A DNA stretch of 64,000 nt from Gentiana macrophylla. Its lineage: Eukaryota > Streptophyta > Magnoliopsida > Gentianales > Gentianaceae. Positions 22,371 through 34,029 of the stretch are shown here, piece by piece. Both the position numbers and the translations under genes were made by a program. The notes beneath the pieces were generated by a model. The model was not told the origin of the DNA, made no database searches, and was given only the letters and a program-made list of their open reading frames with translations. Where the stretch lies: positions 95,937,811 through 96,001,810 of the forward strand of contig CM047806.1 of assembly GCA_026214975.1 (NCBI GenBank), in the 5' to 3' direction. Positions within the stretch are counted from its first letter, which is position 1. Each line of letters begins with the position of its first letter.

Positions 22371-25300
22371 TTTTTATTTTATAGATTAGATACGGGGGTG
22401 CCAACGGTCCATCTCGATGTTTATTTTCCACACTAGTATACATGTTTAGATTGTATTTGTAGAACCGGAAAATTACCATGACATGCATCATATCAGGAAT
22501 TCCACTCCATATGCATACATGTAGAAATTAATTCGAGGAATTAGTTAGGCATGTATAAAACACACGCATTAGTTTTAATTAATTGTTTGATATTAATTAG
22601 AAACTAATTAGGGTAAAAACCGAGGAACATGGGTTTTATCAATCGTCGAGGTTGGGTGATGGATTCTCGGTGAATCCCACTCTGCGAAAGCATAAGGAGT
22701 AAAATCCCGAAACCTCGTGGTTAAGGTGTTGGATTCTCGGTGAATTCCACCTACCAGAGACGAGATTACGCTTTTGTTCCGTAGTGTCTACGTGAAAGTT
22801 TGATGTTTAAGGATTGATAATCACGGGCAAACATGGTTCGAAAGTGGTTTAACCACGGTTGGGTGGTCAACAAAGAGCAACGGCTCGATCGACTTCACCT
22901 CCACGCGTGTGGCGCTTGCACGGGTCCGCAAGGCCGAGCCATCCGAAGAGCCACTACGGCTCAACGGAGCTCCCTGGTCTTGACCCGTCCGGCAGATCAC
23001 ATATGTTCCAACGAATAGGTCGGGTGGGCTAGCCCACATAACCGACAACATTCGGGCCTATGATGTATTGTTCCTTAATGTAACATCAAGTCCAAAAATG
23101 TGATCAAGAAACCCACCACTTTTTCAAAATATTGAGTGGGAGCGGGAGAGGCGGCAACCGACCCCACGGCCTCTATTGTTGACACAAGCAACGTGAGAGA
23201 ATGGTGACGCCGTGTGCGGCTCGGGACCGCCTCCTCCTGAAGGCCTTCACCGCTATCAAAATTCAAGGCTTGGTCTCCGAAAGGATAGGATTTTGGGTAC
23301 TGCTCGGTCACCGACCGACCCTAAGGCGGCACACTCGGGGTCTACCTAAAAATCTGAGACATGAGGGGGTCACACTCATAAAGGGTATTTTTGGTAGTAC
23401 CTTGGCTTGAAAAAGGAAAGGTGATTGACTATCACAAATGAGATGTTTGATTCTCAATTTGATCTTCAATATTAATCGAAACCTCTTTGACCTACCCTAA
23501 GGCGGCAATCGAGGCATTAGATTAAATCCTTCGAACGGTAGGATAGACTATAAGTACTTAGTTTATAGTTCCTAAAATTTATTAGTAGTGTATGATTTGG
23601 ATTTATTTTCCATCAATTTTATTTACAACTATTTATATATCTCTGGGTGCTAGATCAAGCTAGTGTAAAATTGACTAATAATGACTTCGTTAAAAAGTGG
23701 TAAGTAACTAGAACGTTGTACTTATTGATCTTACATGCGATTAACTTTTCGGAAGAGATATTTCTCTTGAGCCTTCAAAACTTAAGTGACGTAAATAAGT
23801 ATGTCACTGCTGTCACTCGTGCAGAACGAGAGACAACCGTAGTCAGTTTGAAAGATGATTGGGACGATAAAATTCTTCTAGTGAATTTTAATTGTGTAGT
23901 ATCTACACGAGAAATTTTCTAATAGAAAAATTGGAGAATCATAAATTAAAGTGTCGCTAGTTAGACGGTATTTGGAACCGATAAACTAGTGGGAGCTTTA
24001 ATCTTATGTTGTTTTTCTAATTTATTAGAAAATTAGTCCCACTGGGTAACACTTTCATTAGACATCCCACAGTTCACGAGTAGTGTCTATTCAAACGAAC
24101 TGCTAGTTCAAGACTATTTCCTTTCAAGGAAAGTCAAGAATGGGAAAGAATGTCTATAAGTGTTAATCATCTTAACTAAAGTTTTGAGGCTAAACCGAAA
24201 CATTAAGTAAAGAAAGTATAGGATAAGGAAAGTGATTTCGGATCACTAACCAATGAATCCTTAGCAACTTTCTTAACCGAGTAACTCGACTCGGGAGCTA
24301 AGTTCTTTGGAAGAACAAGAGAGCTTTGCATTAACGATTGATAAAGTAGACAACGGGCAGTAATTTCAGCTAGAATAGTGGGAGTGATATAAGGAAATGA
24401 ATTTCGGATTGTATCCTTGAATATCACAGAAAAATTTATTTTTATGTTTACAGATTCGTTGAAACAAATGGATTCACTTTCAACTCGATATATTGTTGCC
24501 TCATAGAAAGTGAAGATGACATTTGTAGTACGAATCCGAGACTCGGACTTTTGTTTGATAAAGTCAGAACCACTAAGAAATGCTGAAAAGGTATATGTAA
24601 CACGTCTTAAACTATTATAGGCGAATGGTTTCCGTATTAAGATAAACGATTCTTCAAAATCTATTAATTAGTGCATATATCCTAGAGCTAAGACCTGACG
24701 ACTGGCTAAGGGTGATTCCTATCTCCCAGTCTGGGAACACTATCTGAAAGGAACAATGACTAAGTTTCCTTTCAATCGGGAGAGGGTAATAGATTTGAAG
24801 GGGTAACATAGCTTGTTCATCATAACCTTCGGGGACTAGTGAAAGATACAAGCTAGTGGGAGATTTTGAGTGGTGACATTTTGTCTGATAACTACTCGAA
24901 ACACGGTTTAGTTTATCGAAATAATACGAGGAGGAGTCTCTGATTTTAGCAGAGAATAGAGTATTCCATGCTCAGAAATAGGCTAAAGCATAGTCTTGGG
25001 ACTGATGCTCAGCCTGCCTCCTAGTGGAATGTTTCTCACTGAGAAATAAACCATAGACTTGCCCTATATAGTTATTGATGTACTACAATACACTGCTAAA
25101 CTCGATTAAGATAATTGGTTGCAAAATAACGGTTAACCTTATTATGTAAACCGAGAAGTCTACCTAAAAGATGCTAGTGAATTTATGGATAAGGAGTGAC
25201 TTCGGTTCACACCACTTCCGTAAATGTAGGCATTTAGCATTTAATGCTTGAAGGTAGGACTGGAGATTTTGCACACACGCACGTAATATAACTATTCATG

Positions 25301-26059
25301 AAATATCTTAATGTGACGAGTGAAGGTTATAAGATTCTTGAGATCGAAAAGTGACGGTTGGATCACACACCTTTTTCGAAAGAATCCATAGATAACAACC
25401 TTAGACCTTGAGTACGGTTACTCTAGGAAGTTACTATCTGATTTAGTCGAGGCCACATCGGATGTTGGTGAATACACCGATAAATACTACTAGATCGTAA
25501 TGTCAATCCACCCGTAACGCAGCTGGGAGTATTGTTTAACCATTAACCCATTATGGTTGTGTGGACTTTATAGTCTCTTTGGGGTGATTGATAACCTGTG
25601 GGGCTCTTTGTGGGTCGTATAGGATTACGATCGAGAGAGGTTGGTTCGAAAACCTTATCCCTGTGAATGGAGTTTTGGTACTCCAATTGCTTCACCTCTT
25701 GTAGAACCACCGAGTGTCTCAGGCCCATGGGAGCAATTGGATCTACACGGAAAAGAGTCGAATGAATAGGAAAGTTTAAACTTTCAGTATAAGGTCGAGT
25801 GGTATAGGGTGATTCACGACAAGTAGAGAGTTAACCAGACCTTGAACTCTCTCACCACTCAGTCTTGCAAGATTTCGTTAGAAAGCAGAAAATAGAGGTG
25901 ATACCCTGAGAATTTCTTGCCAAAAAACGGATTCTGAATTCATTCGGAACAGAAGGGTCATGGTTAGAACAAACGGCAAGTTGACTGCCGGGACTTATGT
26001 CCTTTGTGGATGTAAGAGACCCTCTCGGTCATTAAAAGTCGCATGTTTTAAAATATGTG
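22371..26059 (+). other. Copia-N interior, coding not resolvable
   Basis: By position this should hold gag, protease, integrase and most of RT. I could not recognise gag, a zinc knuckle or the integrase HHCC pattern; stops occur in every frame. 22651-22757 contains a partial duplication of GGATTCTCGGTGAAT. CCCTAAGGCGGCA recurs at 23319 and 23500. Some later segments (for example 25860-26050) lie where the middle of RT should be, but identity is not supported. The open frames of 60-85 codons here are not credible. Confidence 0.6.
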
Positions 26060-26525
26060 GACATGACTAGAATATTGATAAGTCTTTCGTAGAATGGACA
26101 TCAATATTGGTAAAGTAGTAGTATTAGTGTTCATGAATGATAACACTGAAACGGTTGGAAACAACATGTGTGTGCTATCTGAAGTTGGAAACTGACAGGC
26201 CAAGATTCTCTGGATGAGAGAATTGGAATATATTCTAGGAATCTGATTCGGTCAAATTCACAAGAATGAGTCATTGGCTATCCCATCCGTCTTATTGGTT
26301 AAGATAATCTTGCATATACGTATGCAACATTCAACGAGAGTAGTCCTACCCTACCTCTCAGGAATGATTCTCCAAATCTTCGGATAAAAAGAAAATGGGA
26401 TAGAGTCTCTCTGGGATAAGGGCAAGTCAGCTTAACACGAGTCAATTGCAATCGAATCTTGGATTTGAGCAATAAGTAGCGGTTTAGTACGTCCTCAAGT
26501 ATCTTTAGAGAACGAGGAATCATAT
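26060..26525 (+). pseudogene. Copia-N RT fragment, interrupted by NL2
   Basis: Plus-strand copia RT. 26125-26200 gives VVLVFMNDN where the family has its YVDD catalytic box (the acidic pair has become ND), then a VGNN-type string and RELEYILGI at about 26217, which corresponds to the EYILGI motif after the active site. The last codons, around 26490-26525, correspond to the LKYL motif before RNase H. Stops are frequent. NL2 inserts at 26525; the same domain continues at 40744. Confidence 0.75.
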
Positions 26526-28518
26526 TGTTTGGAGGATTTTGCATCACTAAACAAAACAATTTATAAAACCCTAACCTATATGCAAACTAACTCCTAACCG
26601 ACCGAATATCGGGTAATTGCTAGTAAAGCGTAATGAGTAAGGGGTCGATCCACAGGGAATTGGGCTGTTGAATCTAATTTTATTAATTCCTCTAAATTAT
26701 CACTCAAGAAAACAAATAAAGGAAAAACAAAAATAGAACAAATAAGATAAATCTAAGCTAAGAACAATAAAAACGACCTAAGCTAAAGATACATGGGATC
26801 AAACAGAATACAAACTAAGTGATCTCAATCCTAGTTCATCTCATGATTTTAATTCAAATTGTGGTTTCACCTTTACACGAGATACAAATTCCTAATCTCT
26901 TAGTGAATCCGTTTTCAAGCTATGAATTCCTAATTCCTTAGTGAATTCAATTATCGATCTCTCCTCTTCCGAATGTTGAGACCAATATTCCATACAAAAC
27001 GAAGGTGTAGATTCAAGTTAACTCTCGTATTTTAGAATCTAACAACCTAGATAATTAACCGATTAACTTGTCACGAATTAACGATTAAAGATCCTATCTT
27101 TCTATGGTGATCTAGCCTAACAACGATTCTCATCACGTTAGACAACGATTAGTAACCGATCTCTCGATCTAGTCACACATAGCATCATAATTCATGGAAA
27201 GATACAAGATAAATTAAAGATCATAAAAATAAACTAGAGATTGAATAAATTAAAAAGAGATTAAACTCACATAGTTTATACAAGGGTTGATCTTCAAGCA
27301 TCAACGATGAAAAAAAAGCGAGAAAAGACATCCTAATCTAACCCGGATCACCGAGCACAAGGCTCGGGTGATCGGCCTTGAAACCCCTCGTAAGTGCGGC
27401 TGCCTCTTTTTTAGGTGAATGGTAGTGTGTGTGTTTTTTTTGTTGTGATGGAGGTGTGTATATATAATGGGAGGTGTATAAGGGAGGTAGCATTTGAGGG
27501 AGGTGAGAAGTTGGTTAGAAGTTTGTTAGGATGTAATGATGAGTTTGTTAGTTTGTTAGGATATGGTGGGTAGGAGATGGTGGGTAGGGGTGATGAGTCA
27601 TGCAAGAGTTAGTTACAAGCATGTGGAGTTTGTTGGGGAGGAATCTTTGCCATCATTGAAGGTAACATGCAAGGAAATGAGCCAAATATCTTCCAATTCG
27701 TCCAAATTTCAGCTGTTTGGAAGAAAAAATCATAACTTGAGTTGTAGACCTCCGATTGACGTGATTCAAAATGAGTTCGAAAGCTCATTTCAGTATCTAA
27801 AACTTTCATCAAGACCTCGTCCCCTGAAAATGCCTCTAAGTTGGGTCAAATTTCCATCGAAAATAGGTTACGGTAGAAGTGCGTTGGAAAATATTGATCC
27901 GTTGATCTCGTAAACTCGTGGCATCTTCTTCTCTTCCTCAAAAATCCATCTTTTAGGACTCAAAACATGTTGTTACATGGGATATTTTGAAAGCCTAAAT
28001 CACCAAGTTTGGGGTAGAAAATATCCAAGATATTTTTCCTTGCAAGCTAAGCACATGGGGTGATCATTCAAGCCTTGGACGCCCGTCCACTTCCTCTGGA
28101 CGCCCGTCCGGTAAGTTTCTGAACTCTTTGATCTGATTTCGCTCCAGTGGACGCCAATTCACTTCTTTGGACGCCAGTCCAACTGAAGATCACAATCTTG
28201 ATTTCTTTCCTTAATCTTCCAATCTTCCATAAATCTCTTTAGCTCTTTCCAACTTCGAATTTAGCTCTCTAAAATCATCTTTTCCATCATCAATGAGTAT
28301 CTACAAGAGGATAAAACATACCAAAGCGTAACATAATTCCAAAATAATATAAATTCATCATTTAAGCACATAATTAGATTCGTTTTGCAATTTAACTCTT
28401 AAAAACATCATTTACTCAATATTTCAATATAACGCTCGATTTCTATGGAAAACATCCATATATGGGGGAAATTGATAGAAAATATATCGTTAAAAATCAT
28501 ACAATTTGACCCTAAACA
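26526..28518 (-). repeat. NL2 LTR a (3' LTR)
   Basis: 1,993 bp. A TATATATA stretch at 27459-27466 on both strands could serve as the promoter core. GGACGCCCGTCC palindromes occur at 28078-28110. Antisense open frames here, such as 27563-27913, are conserved between LTR copies only because the LTRs are. Confidence 0.95.
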
Positions 28519-28556
28519 ATACCCCACACTTAGCTTTTTGCTCGTCCCGAGCAAAA
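28519..28556 (-). promoter_or_regulatory. NL2 3' polypurine tract with upstream hairpin
   Basis: In element orientation: hairpin TTGCTCG-GGA-CGAGCAA (28554-28538), a short AAAGC linker, then TAAGTGTGGGGTAT abutting LTR a. The same module lies at 36001-36038 beside LTR b. Confidence 0.85.
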
Positions 28557-29588
28557 CAAAACAATAACATAGCTCTCGAGATAAATAAACATCTTAGCAA
28601 ATATAAAACATATTCAATAGTTTAGAGGTTCGCCCAAGTGTGTGTGCATAGCCATAATAAATTTCCACTAAATCCACACTTGAAATTGATTCAAGCAAAA
28701 CTTGCTAATACCCCCCTTCAACTAGAGACAAATGACACTTACAAGATGTACCCTACAAAACGTGACATATCCTGAAAAATATGATAGAATACATCTAGGA
28801 CCTTTTCGACATGCTCAGAGGATAATCCTACAAAGATATCTTTTAGTTTATACTAGGTATAAGATTAACGATAACCAAGTCTTTAATTAATTTTTTTCAC
28901 TTTTATACGCACATTAGAATGAGCTCTTTCCCGTCATAGTAGAATAGGATGTTTCGGGATAACACCCTACCTTACTCAAATCATAGGGTAGCTTCTTCTA
29001 ACTGTCGTGAGCTTTTAGTCATCATAGTGGTATAGGACATTTCGTGATAATGCCCTACCTCACTCCAATCATCGACTAGCTTTCGACACACCCATTTATT
29101 TATGTGATTACTTAGAGATTTACGCCAGCAAAGTGGTAAAAATTATTTTTTTCTAATGACCACCGAGCATAACACCTCAAGTAAACAATTTATTCATTAT
29201 TATTATTTTTTCAAAGACTTTAGTTACGCTTTCACTTATCACATTCAAACCTTGGATATTCACAGATATCATACTGGATCTAAACATAAACTATTATAAA
29301 TCTCACGATATATACGTTAGCACTAAGTACACGACTTATAAGAAAATCAAAAATCACTAATCCAAAAAGGGTATAGCTTTATATTTTATAGCTCATCATT
29401 CACTATGGCATGTGAAAAATAGTGTTGGGTGAAACAACTAAATTTACTAAATATGCAAAATAACGCCTCAATGATATAAAACTCAAATAAAGACATGCAA
29501 TGCTCACTCGGGACAAAACAAAATTTTTGAAAATTTAGCTCATTTTCGCATAGAATAAAGCAAATGAGTGTAGATACATATCGATCAT

Positions 29589-29626
29589 TCCTCCCCACAC
29601 TTTAGATTGCAACTTGTCCTCAAGTT
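29589..29626 (-). promoter_or_regulatory. NL2 internal purine tract with hairpin
   Basis: In element orientation: CAACTTG-AGGA-CAAGTTG stem-loop (29626-29609) followed by AAAGTGTGGGGAGG. Copies lie at 31692-31730 and 37073-37110. The position resembles a central polypurine tract, but use is unproven. Confidence 0.7.
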
Positions 29627-30900
29627 GTACAAATAAAAATTTAGGGACTTAGCCGATTTGGTATTGATTCAAGAGTGGTCAAGAGGACAACAATGGTGAT
29701 GTCATATGTAGTCCTTTTCCAAAGAACGACTTCCAAAGTAGCTTGACAAAAACAATGATGAATGGTACTGCACCACTTGAAAAACACAGAAACATCTCAG
29801 GGAACAAAGGGTTATACATGTAAAACACATGGAAAAGAAGTCATAGAGATTTTTTTTTTCAGATTAAGCTCATATAAGGATGGACATATACATGGAACAT
29901 TACAAAACAGTAGGGCTAAGTGCAACTACATGAAAATATATTACAATGCAATCTACATGATATGCAATAATAAAATAATGATGGCATATGGAAAACCAAC
30001 AAGAACCATCATGGAAAAGAACGAGGTAGTATTACGAAACCGACGAGAAACTACACTCTAAAAAGAATAAAAGGAAAAAAATAGAAAAACAAATGCAACT
30101 AGATGAAATGCACCTAAGTGATATGCATCTAAATGGTATGCAAAATAACGGAAAATAAAAGAAAGAAAACTAGCCCATTTATTTGCAACGAAACATGTAT
30201 GTAATAAACGTCTACCAAATAATGATAGTTTACGATAAACGACATGATTATTATTCATTACATGCGCAGACGACGCTTTAAGACTCGTCAAGAGGTGATA
30301 GCATTATGGAAAACCAACAAGAGCTATACTAAACAAATACAACTCATAAGCCAAAGATGGTAGCAACGGAAAACCGGCGGTAGCTACCCATATGAGTTAC
30401 AAAAATAAAAGAAAGCACATAAGTCTTAACGCTACAAGATTCATCACAACGATATGTAGCATACGGAAACCGACATTAGCTACTAAATAACACTAAGAAC
30501 AGTTATAGCATACGAGAACCGACATTAGCTATAACATGCATGGATGAATCATGTATATAAAAATAAATCAATTACTTAACATGGATTCGTAGATGGAAAG
30601 ATGTAAACATGCACGCTCGTAACATCTACGTAAAAGAAATTAGCCACAGAAGCTCGTATGAAATTATCCAAGTCAAATAAAGCATCAAAAATCAAGTTAA
30701 GAGAAATTCTGGAACCTGGACGTGCGTCCAACAAGGCAGACGCTCGTTTGCCATGAAAACAGATCGGACGGGCGTTCAGTGAAGACAGACGCCCGTCTGG
30801 TTCTTGAAAACAGAACAGAACAGAGTTGATACTTTTTTTCACAGGACGGCCGTTCAACAATCCAGACGCTCGTTCACCTGCATGTTAGGGGCTGGACGAG

Positions 30901-30949
30901 ATAATTCCTTAGTGAATTCAATTATCGTTTCTAAGAGTTAAAATTATTA
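30901..30949. repeat. 49-bp filler at tandem-repeat junction 1
   Basis: Absent from interior B. Its first 26 or so bases (30902-30927) match 26931-26956 in LTR a, so this part looks templated by the LTR. A second, apparently identical copy lies at 33004-33052. Confidence 0.88.
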
Positions 30950-33003
30950 TACTAGGTATAAAATTAACGATAACCAAGTCTTTAATTAATTTTTTTTTCA
31001 CTTTTATACGCACATTAGAATGAGCTCTTTCCCGTCATAGTAGAATAGGATGTTTCGGGATAACACCCTACCTTACTCAAATCGTAGGGTAGCCTTTTCT
31101 AACTGTCGTGAGCTTTTAGTCATCATAGTGGTATAGGACATTTCGTGATAATGCCCTACCTCACTCCAATCATCGACTAGCTTTCGACACACCCATTTAT
31201 TTATGTGATTACTTAGAGATTTCTGGCTAGCAATGGTAAAAATTATTTTTTTTCTAATGACCACTGAGCATAACACCTCAAGTAAACAATTTATTCATTA
31301 TTATTATTTTTCAAAGACTTTAGTTACGTTTCACTTATCACATTCAAACCTTCAGATATTCACGATTATATCATACTATGGATCTAAACATAAACTATTA
31401 TAAATCTCACGATATATACGTTAGCACTAAGTACACGACTTATAAGAAAATCAAAAATCACTAATCCAAAAAGGGTATAGCTTTATATTTTATAGCTCAT
31501 CATTCACTATGGCATGTGAAAAATAGTGTTGGGTGAAACAACTAAATTTACTAAATATGCAAAATAACGCCTCAATGATATAAAACTCAAATAAAGACAT
31601 GCAATGCTCACTGGACAAAACAAATTTTTTTGAAAATTTAGCTCATTTTCGCATAGAATAAAGCAAATGAGTGTAGATACATATCGATCATTCCTCCCCA
31701 CACTTAGATTGCAACTTGTCCTCAAGTTGTACGAGAAATAAAAATTTAGGGACTTAGCCGATTTGGTATTGATTCAAGAGTGGTCAAGAGGACAACAATG
31801 GTGATGTCATATGGAGTCCTTTTCCAAAGAACGACTTCCAAAGTAGCTTGACAAAAGCAAATGATGAATGGTACCGCACCACTTGAAAACACACGAAACA
31901 TCTCGTGGAACAAAGGGTTATACATGTAAAACACATGGAAAAGAAGTCATAGAGATTTTTTTCGTGATTAAGCTCATATAAGGATGGACATATACATGGA
32001 ACATTACAAAACAAGAGGGCTAAGTGCAACTACATGAAAATATATTACAATGCAATCTACATGATATGCAATAATAAAATAATGATGGCATATGGAAAAC
32101 CAACAAGAACCATCATGGAAAAGAACGAGGTAGTATTACGGAAACCGACAAAGAACTACACTCTAAAAAGAATAAAAGGAAAAAAATAGAAAAACAAATG
32201 CAACTAGATGAAATGCACCTAAGTGATATGCATCTAAATGGTATGCAAAAATAACGGAAAATAAAAGAAAGAAAACTAGCCCATTTATTTGCAACGAAAC
32301 ATGTATGTAATAAACGTCTACCCAAATAATGATAGTTTACGATAAACGACAATACTATTCATTACATGCGCAGTGACGCGCGCTTAAGACTCGTCAAGAG
32401 GTGATAGCATTATGGAAAACCAACAAGAGCTATACTAAACAAATACAACTCATAAGCCAAAGATGGTAGCAACGGAAAACCGACGGTAGCTACCCATATG
32501 AGTTAAAAATAAAAAGAAAGCACATAAGTCTTAACGCTCACAAGATTCATCACAACGATATGTAGCATACGGAAACCGACATTAGCTACTAAATAACACT
32601 AAGAACAGTTATAGCATACGAGAACCGACATTAGCTATAACATGCATGGATGAATCATGTATATAAAAATAAATCAATTACTTAACATGGATTCGTAGAT
32701 GGAAAGATGTAAGCATGCACGTTCATAACATCTACGTAAAAGAAATTAGCCACAGAAGCTCGTATGAAATTATCCAAGTCAAATAAAGCATCAAAAATCA
32801 AGTTAAGAGAAATTGGAACCTGGACGTCGTCCAAACAAGCGACGCTTCGTTTGCCATGAAAACAGATCGGACGGGCGCTCAAAGAAAGACAGACGCCCGT
32901 CTGGTTCTTGAAAATGAATGAATGCGAGTTGATACTTTTTTTCACAGGACGGCCGTTCAACAATCCAGACGCTCGTTCACCTGCATGTTAGGGGCTGGAC
33001 GAG

Positions 33004-33052
33004 ATAATTCCTTAGTGAATTCAATTATCGTTTCTAAGAGTTAAAATTATTA
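33004..33052. repeat. 49-bp filler at tandem-repeat junction 2
   Basis: Same sequence as 30901-30949 by eye. Identical junctions mean the second repeat arose by copying a region that already held the first junction. Confidence 0.88.
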
Positions 33053-34008
33053 TATTAGGTATAAAATTAACGATAACCAAGTCTTTAATTAATTTTTTTC
33101 ACTTTTATACGCATTATTAGAATGAGCTCTTTCCGTCATAGTAGAATAGGATGTTTCGGGATAACACCCTACCTTACTCAAATCGTAGGGTAGCTTCTTC
33201 TAACCGTCGTGAGCTTTTAGTCATCATAGTGGTATAGGACATTTCGTGATAATGCCCTACCTCACTCCAATCATCGACTAGCTTTCGACACACCCATTTA
33301 TTTATGTGATTACTTAGAGATTTACGGCTAGCGATGGGTAAAAATTATTTTTTCTAATGACCACCGAGCATAACACCTCAAGTAAACAATTTATTCATTA
33401 TTATTATTTTTCAAAGACTTTAGTTACGTTTCACTTATCACATTCAAACCTTCAGATATTCACAGTATATCATACTCTGGATCTAAACATAAACTATTAT
33501 AAATCTCACGATATATACGTTAGCACTAAGTACACGACTTATAAGAAAATCAAAAATCACTAATCCAAAAAGGGTATAGCTTTATATTTTATAGCTCATC
33601 ATTCACTATGGCATGTGAAAAATAGTGTTGGGTGAAACAACTAAATTTACTAAATATGCAAAATAACGCCTCAATGATATAAAACTCAAATAAAGACATG
33701 CAATGCTCACTCGGGACAAAACAAAATTTTTTGAAAATTTAGCTCATTTTCGCATAATCAACCCAAACAAATCATACATCACAGCAGCCACATCAAATTT
33801 TAGCATAGAGCACACAAGGTTAAGATTAGATTACACTTCACGTTTCAGAAATCGAGTGAAAAAACTTTTTGCACATTCTTAACCCAACGGTCATCGAAAC
33901 ACGGCAAAAATAAAAACTCTCAATTTGTTTAATGCTACTTTTATTGAAAGAAAATAAATCGTAACAAAATAGAGAAATTAACTCAACTAAATCCAACAAA
34001 ACACCGAT

Positions 34009-34026
34009 TCCCCGGCAACGGCGCCA
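34009..34026 (-). promoter_or_regulatory. NL2 primer binding site (LTR b)
   Basis: Plus strand TCCCCGGCAACGGCGCCA, an 18-base full match to the plant tRNA-Asp 3' end as I know it, three bases from LTR b at 34030. Confidence 0.95.
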
Positions 34027-34029
34027 TTT

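Larger units (their letters stand above)
28851..33756 (-). repeat. Tandem repeat, period about 2.1 kb, 2.35 copies
   Basis: The landmark TATAGTTTATACTAGGTAT region or its variant begins copies at 28851, 30950 and 33053. Copies end with GGGGCTGGACGAG at 30900 and 33003. The third is cut after about 705 bp at a TTTTCGCATA junction near 33756. Confidence 0.93.
28519..34029 (-). other. NL2 interior A with a 2.1-kb tandem repeat
   Basis: Non-coding, 5,511 bp. Relative to interior B it contains a tandem amplification: unit 1 at 28851-30900, unit 2 at 30950-33003 and a partial unit 3 at 33053-33756, after which it jumps to the leader near the primer site. Each junction carries the same 49-base filler. 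Short ACCGACATTAGCTA and ATGGAAAACCAAC words recur inside units. No domain was recognised in its 60-100-codon open frames. Confidence 0.9.

Noticed and set aside
22833..23051. GC-rich frames near 22.8-23.4 kb as a host gene
   Set aside because: Short, on both strands, inside Copia-N between leader and pol; no domain and no splice-like structure recognised.
23716..23922. 68-codon frame as Copia-N gag
   Set aside because: No gag motif and the wrong composition; position alone is insufficient.
27563..27913. 116-codon open frame repeated at 35064-35414
   Set aside because: It lies antisense within the NL2 LTR and is conserved only because the LTR copies are near-identical; the third LTR breaks it, and no domain is visible.
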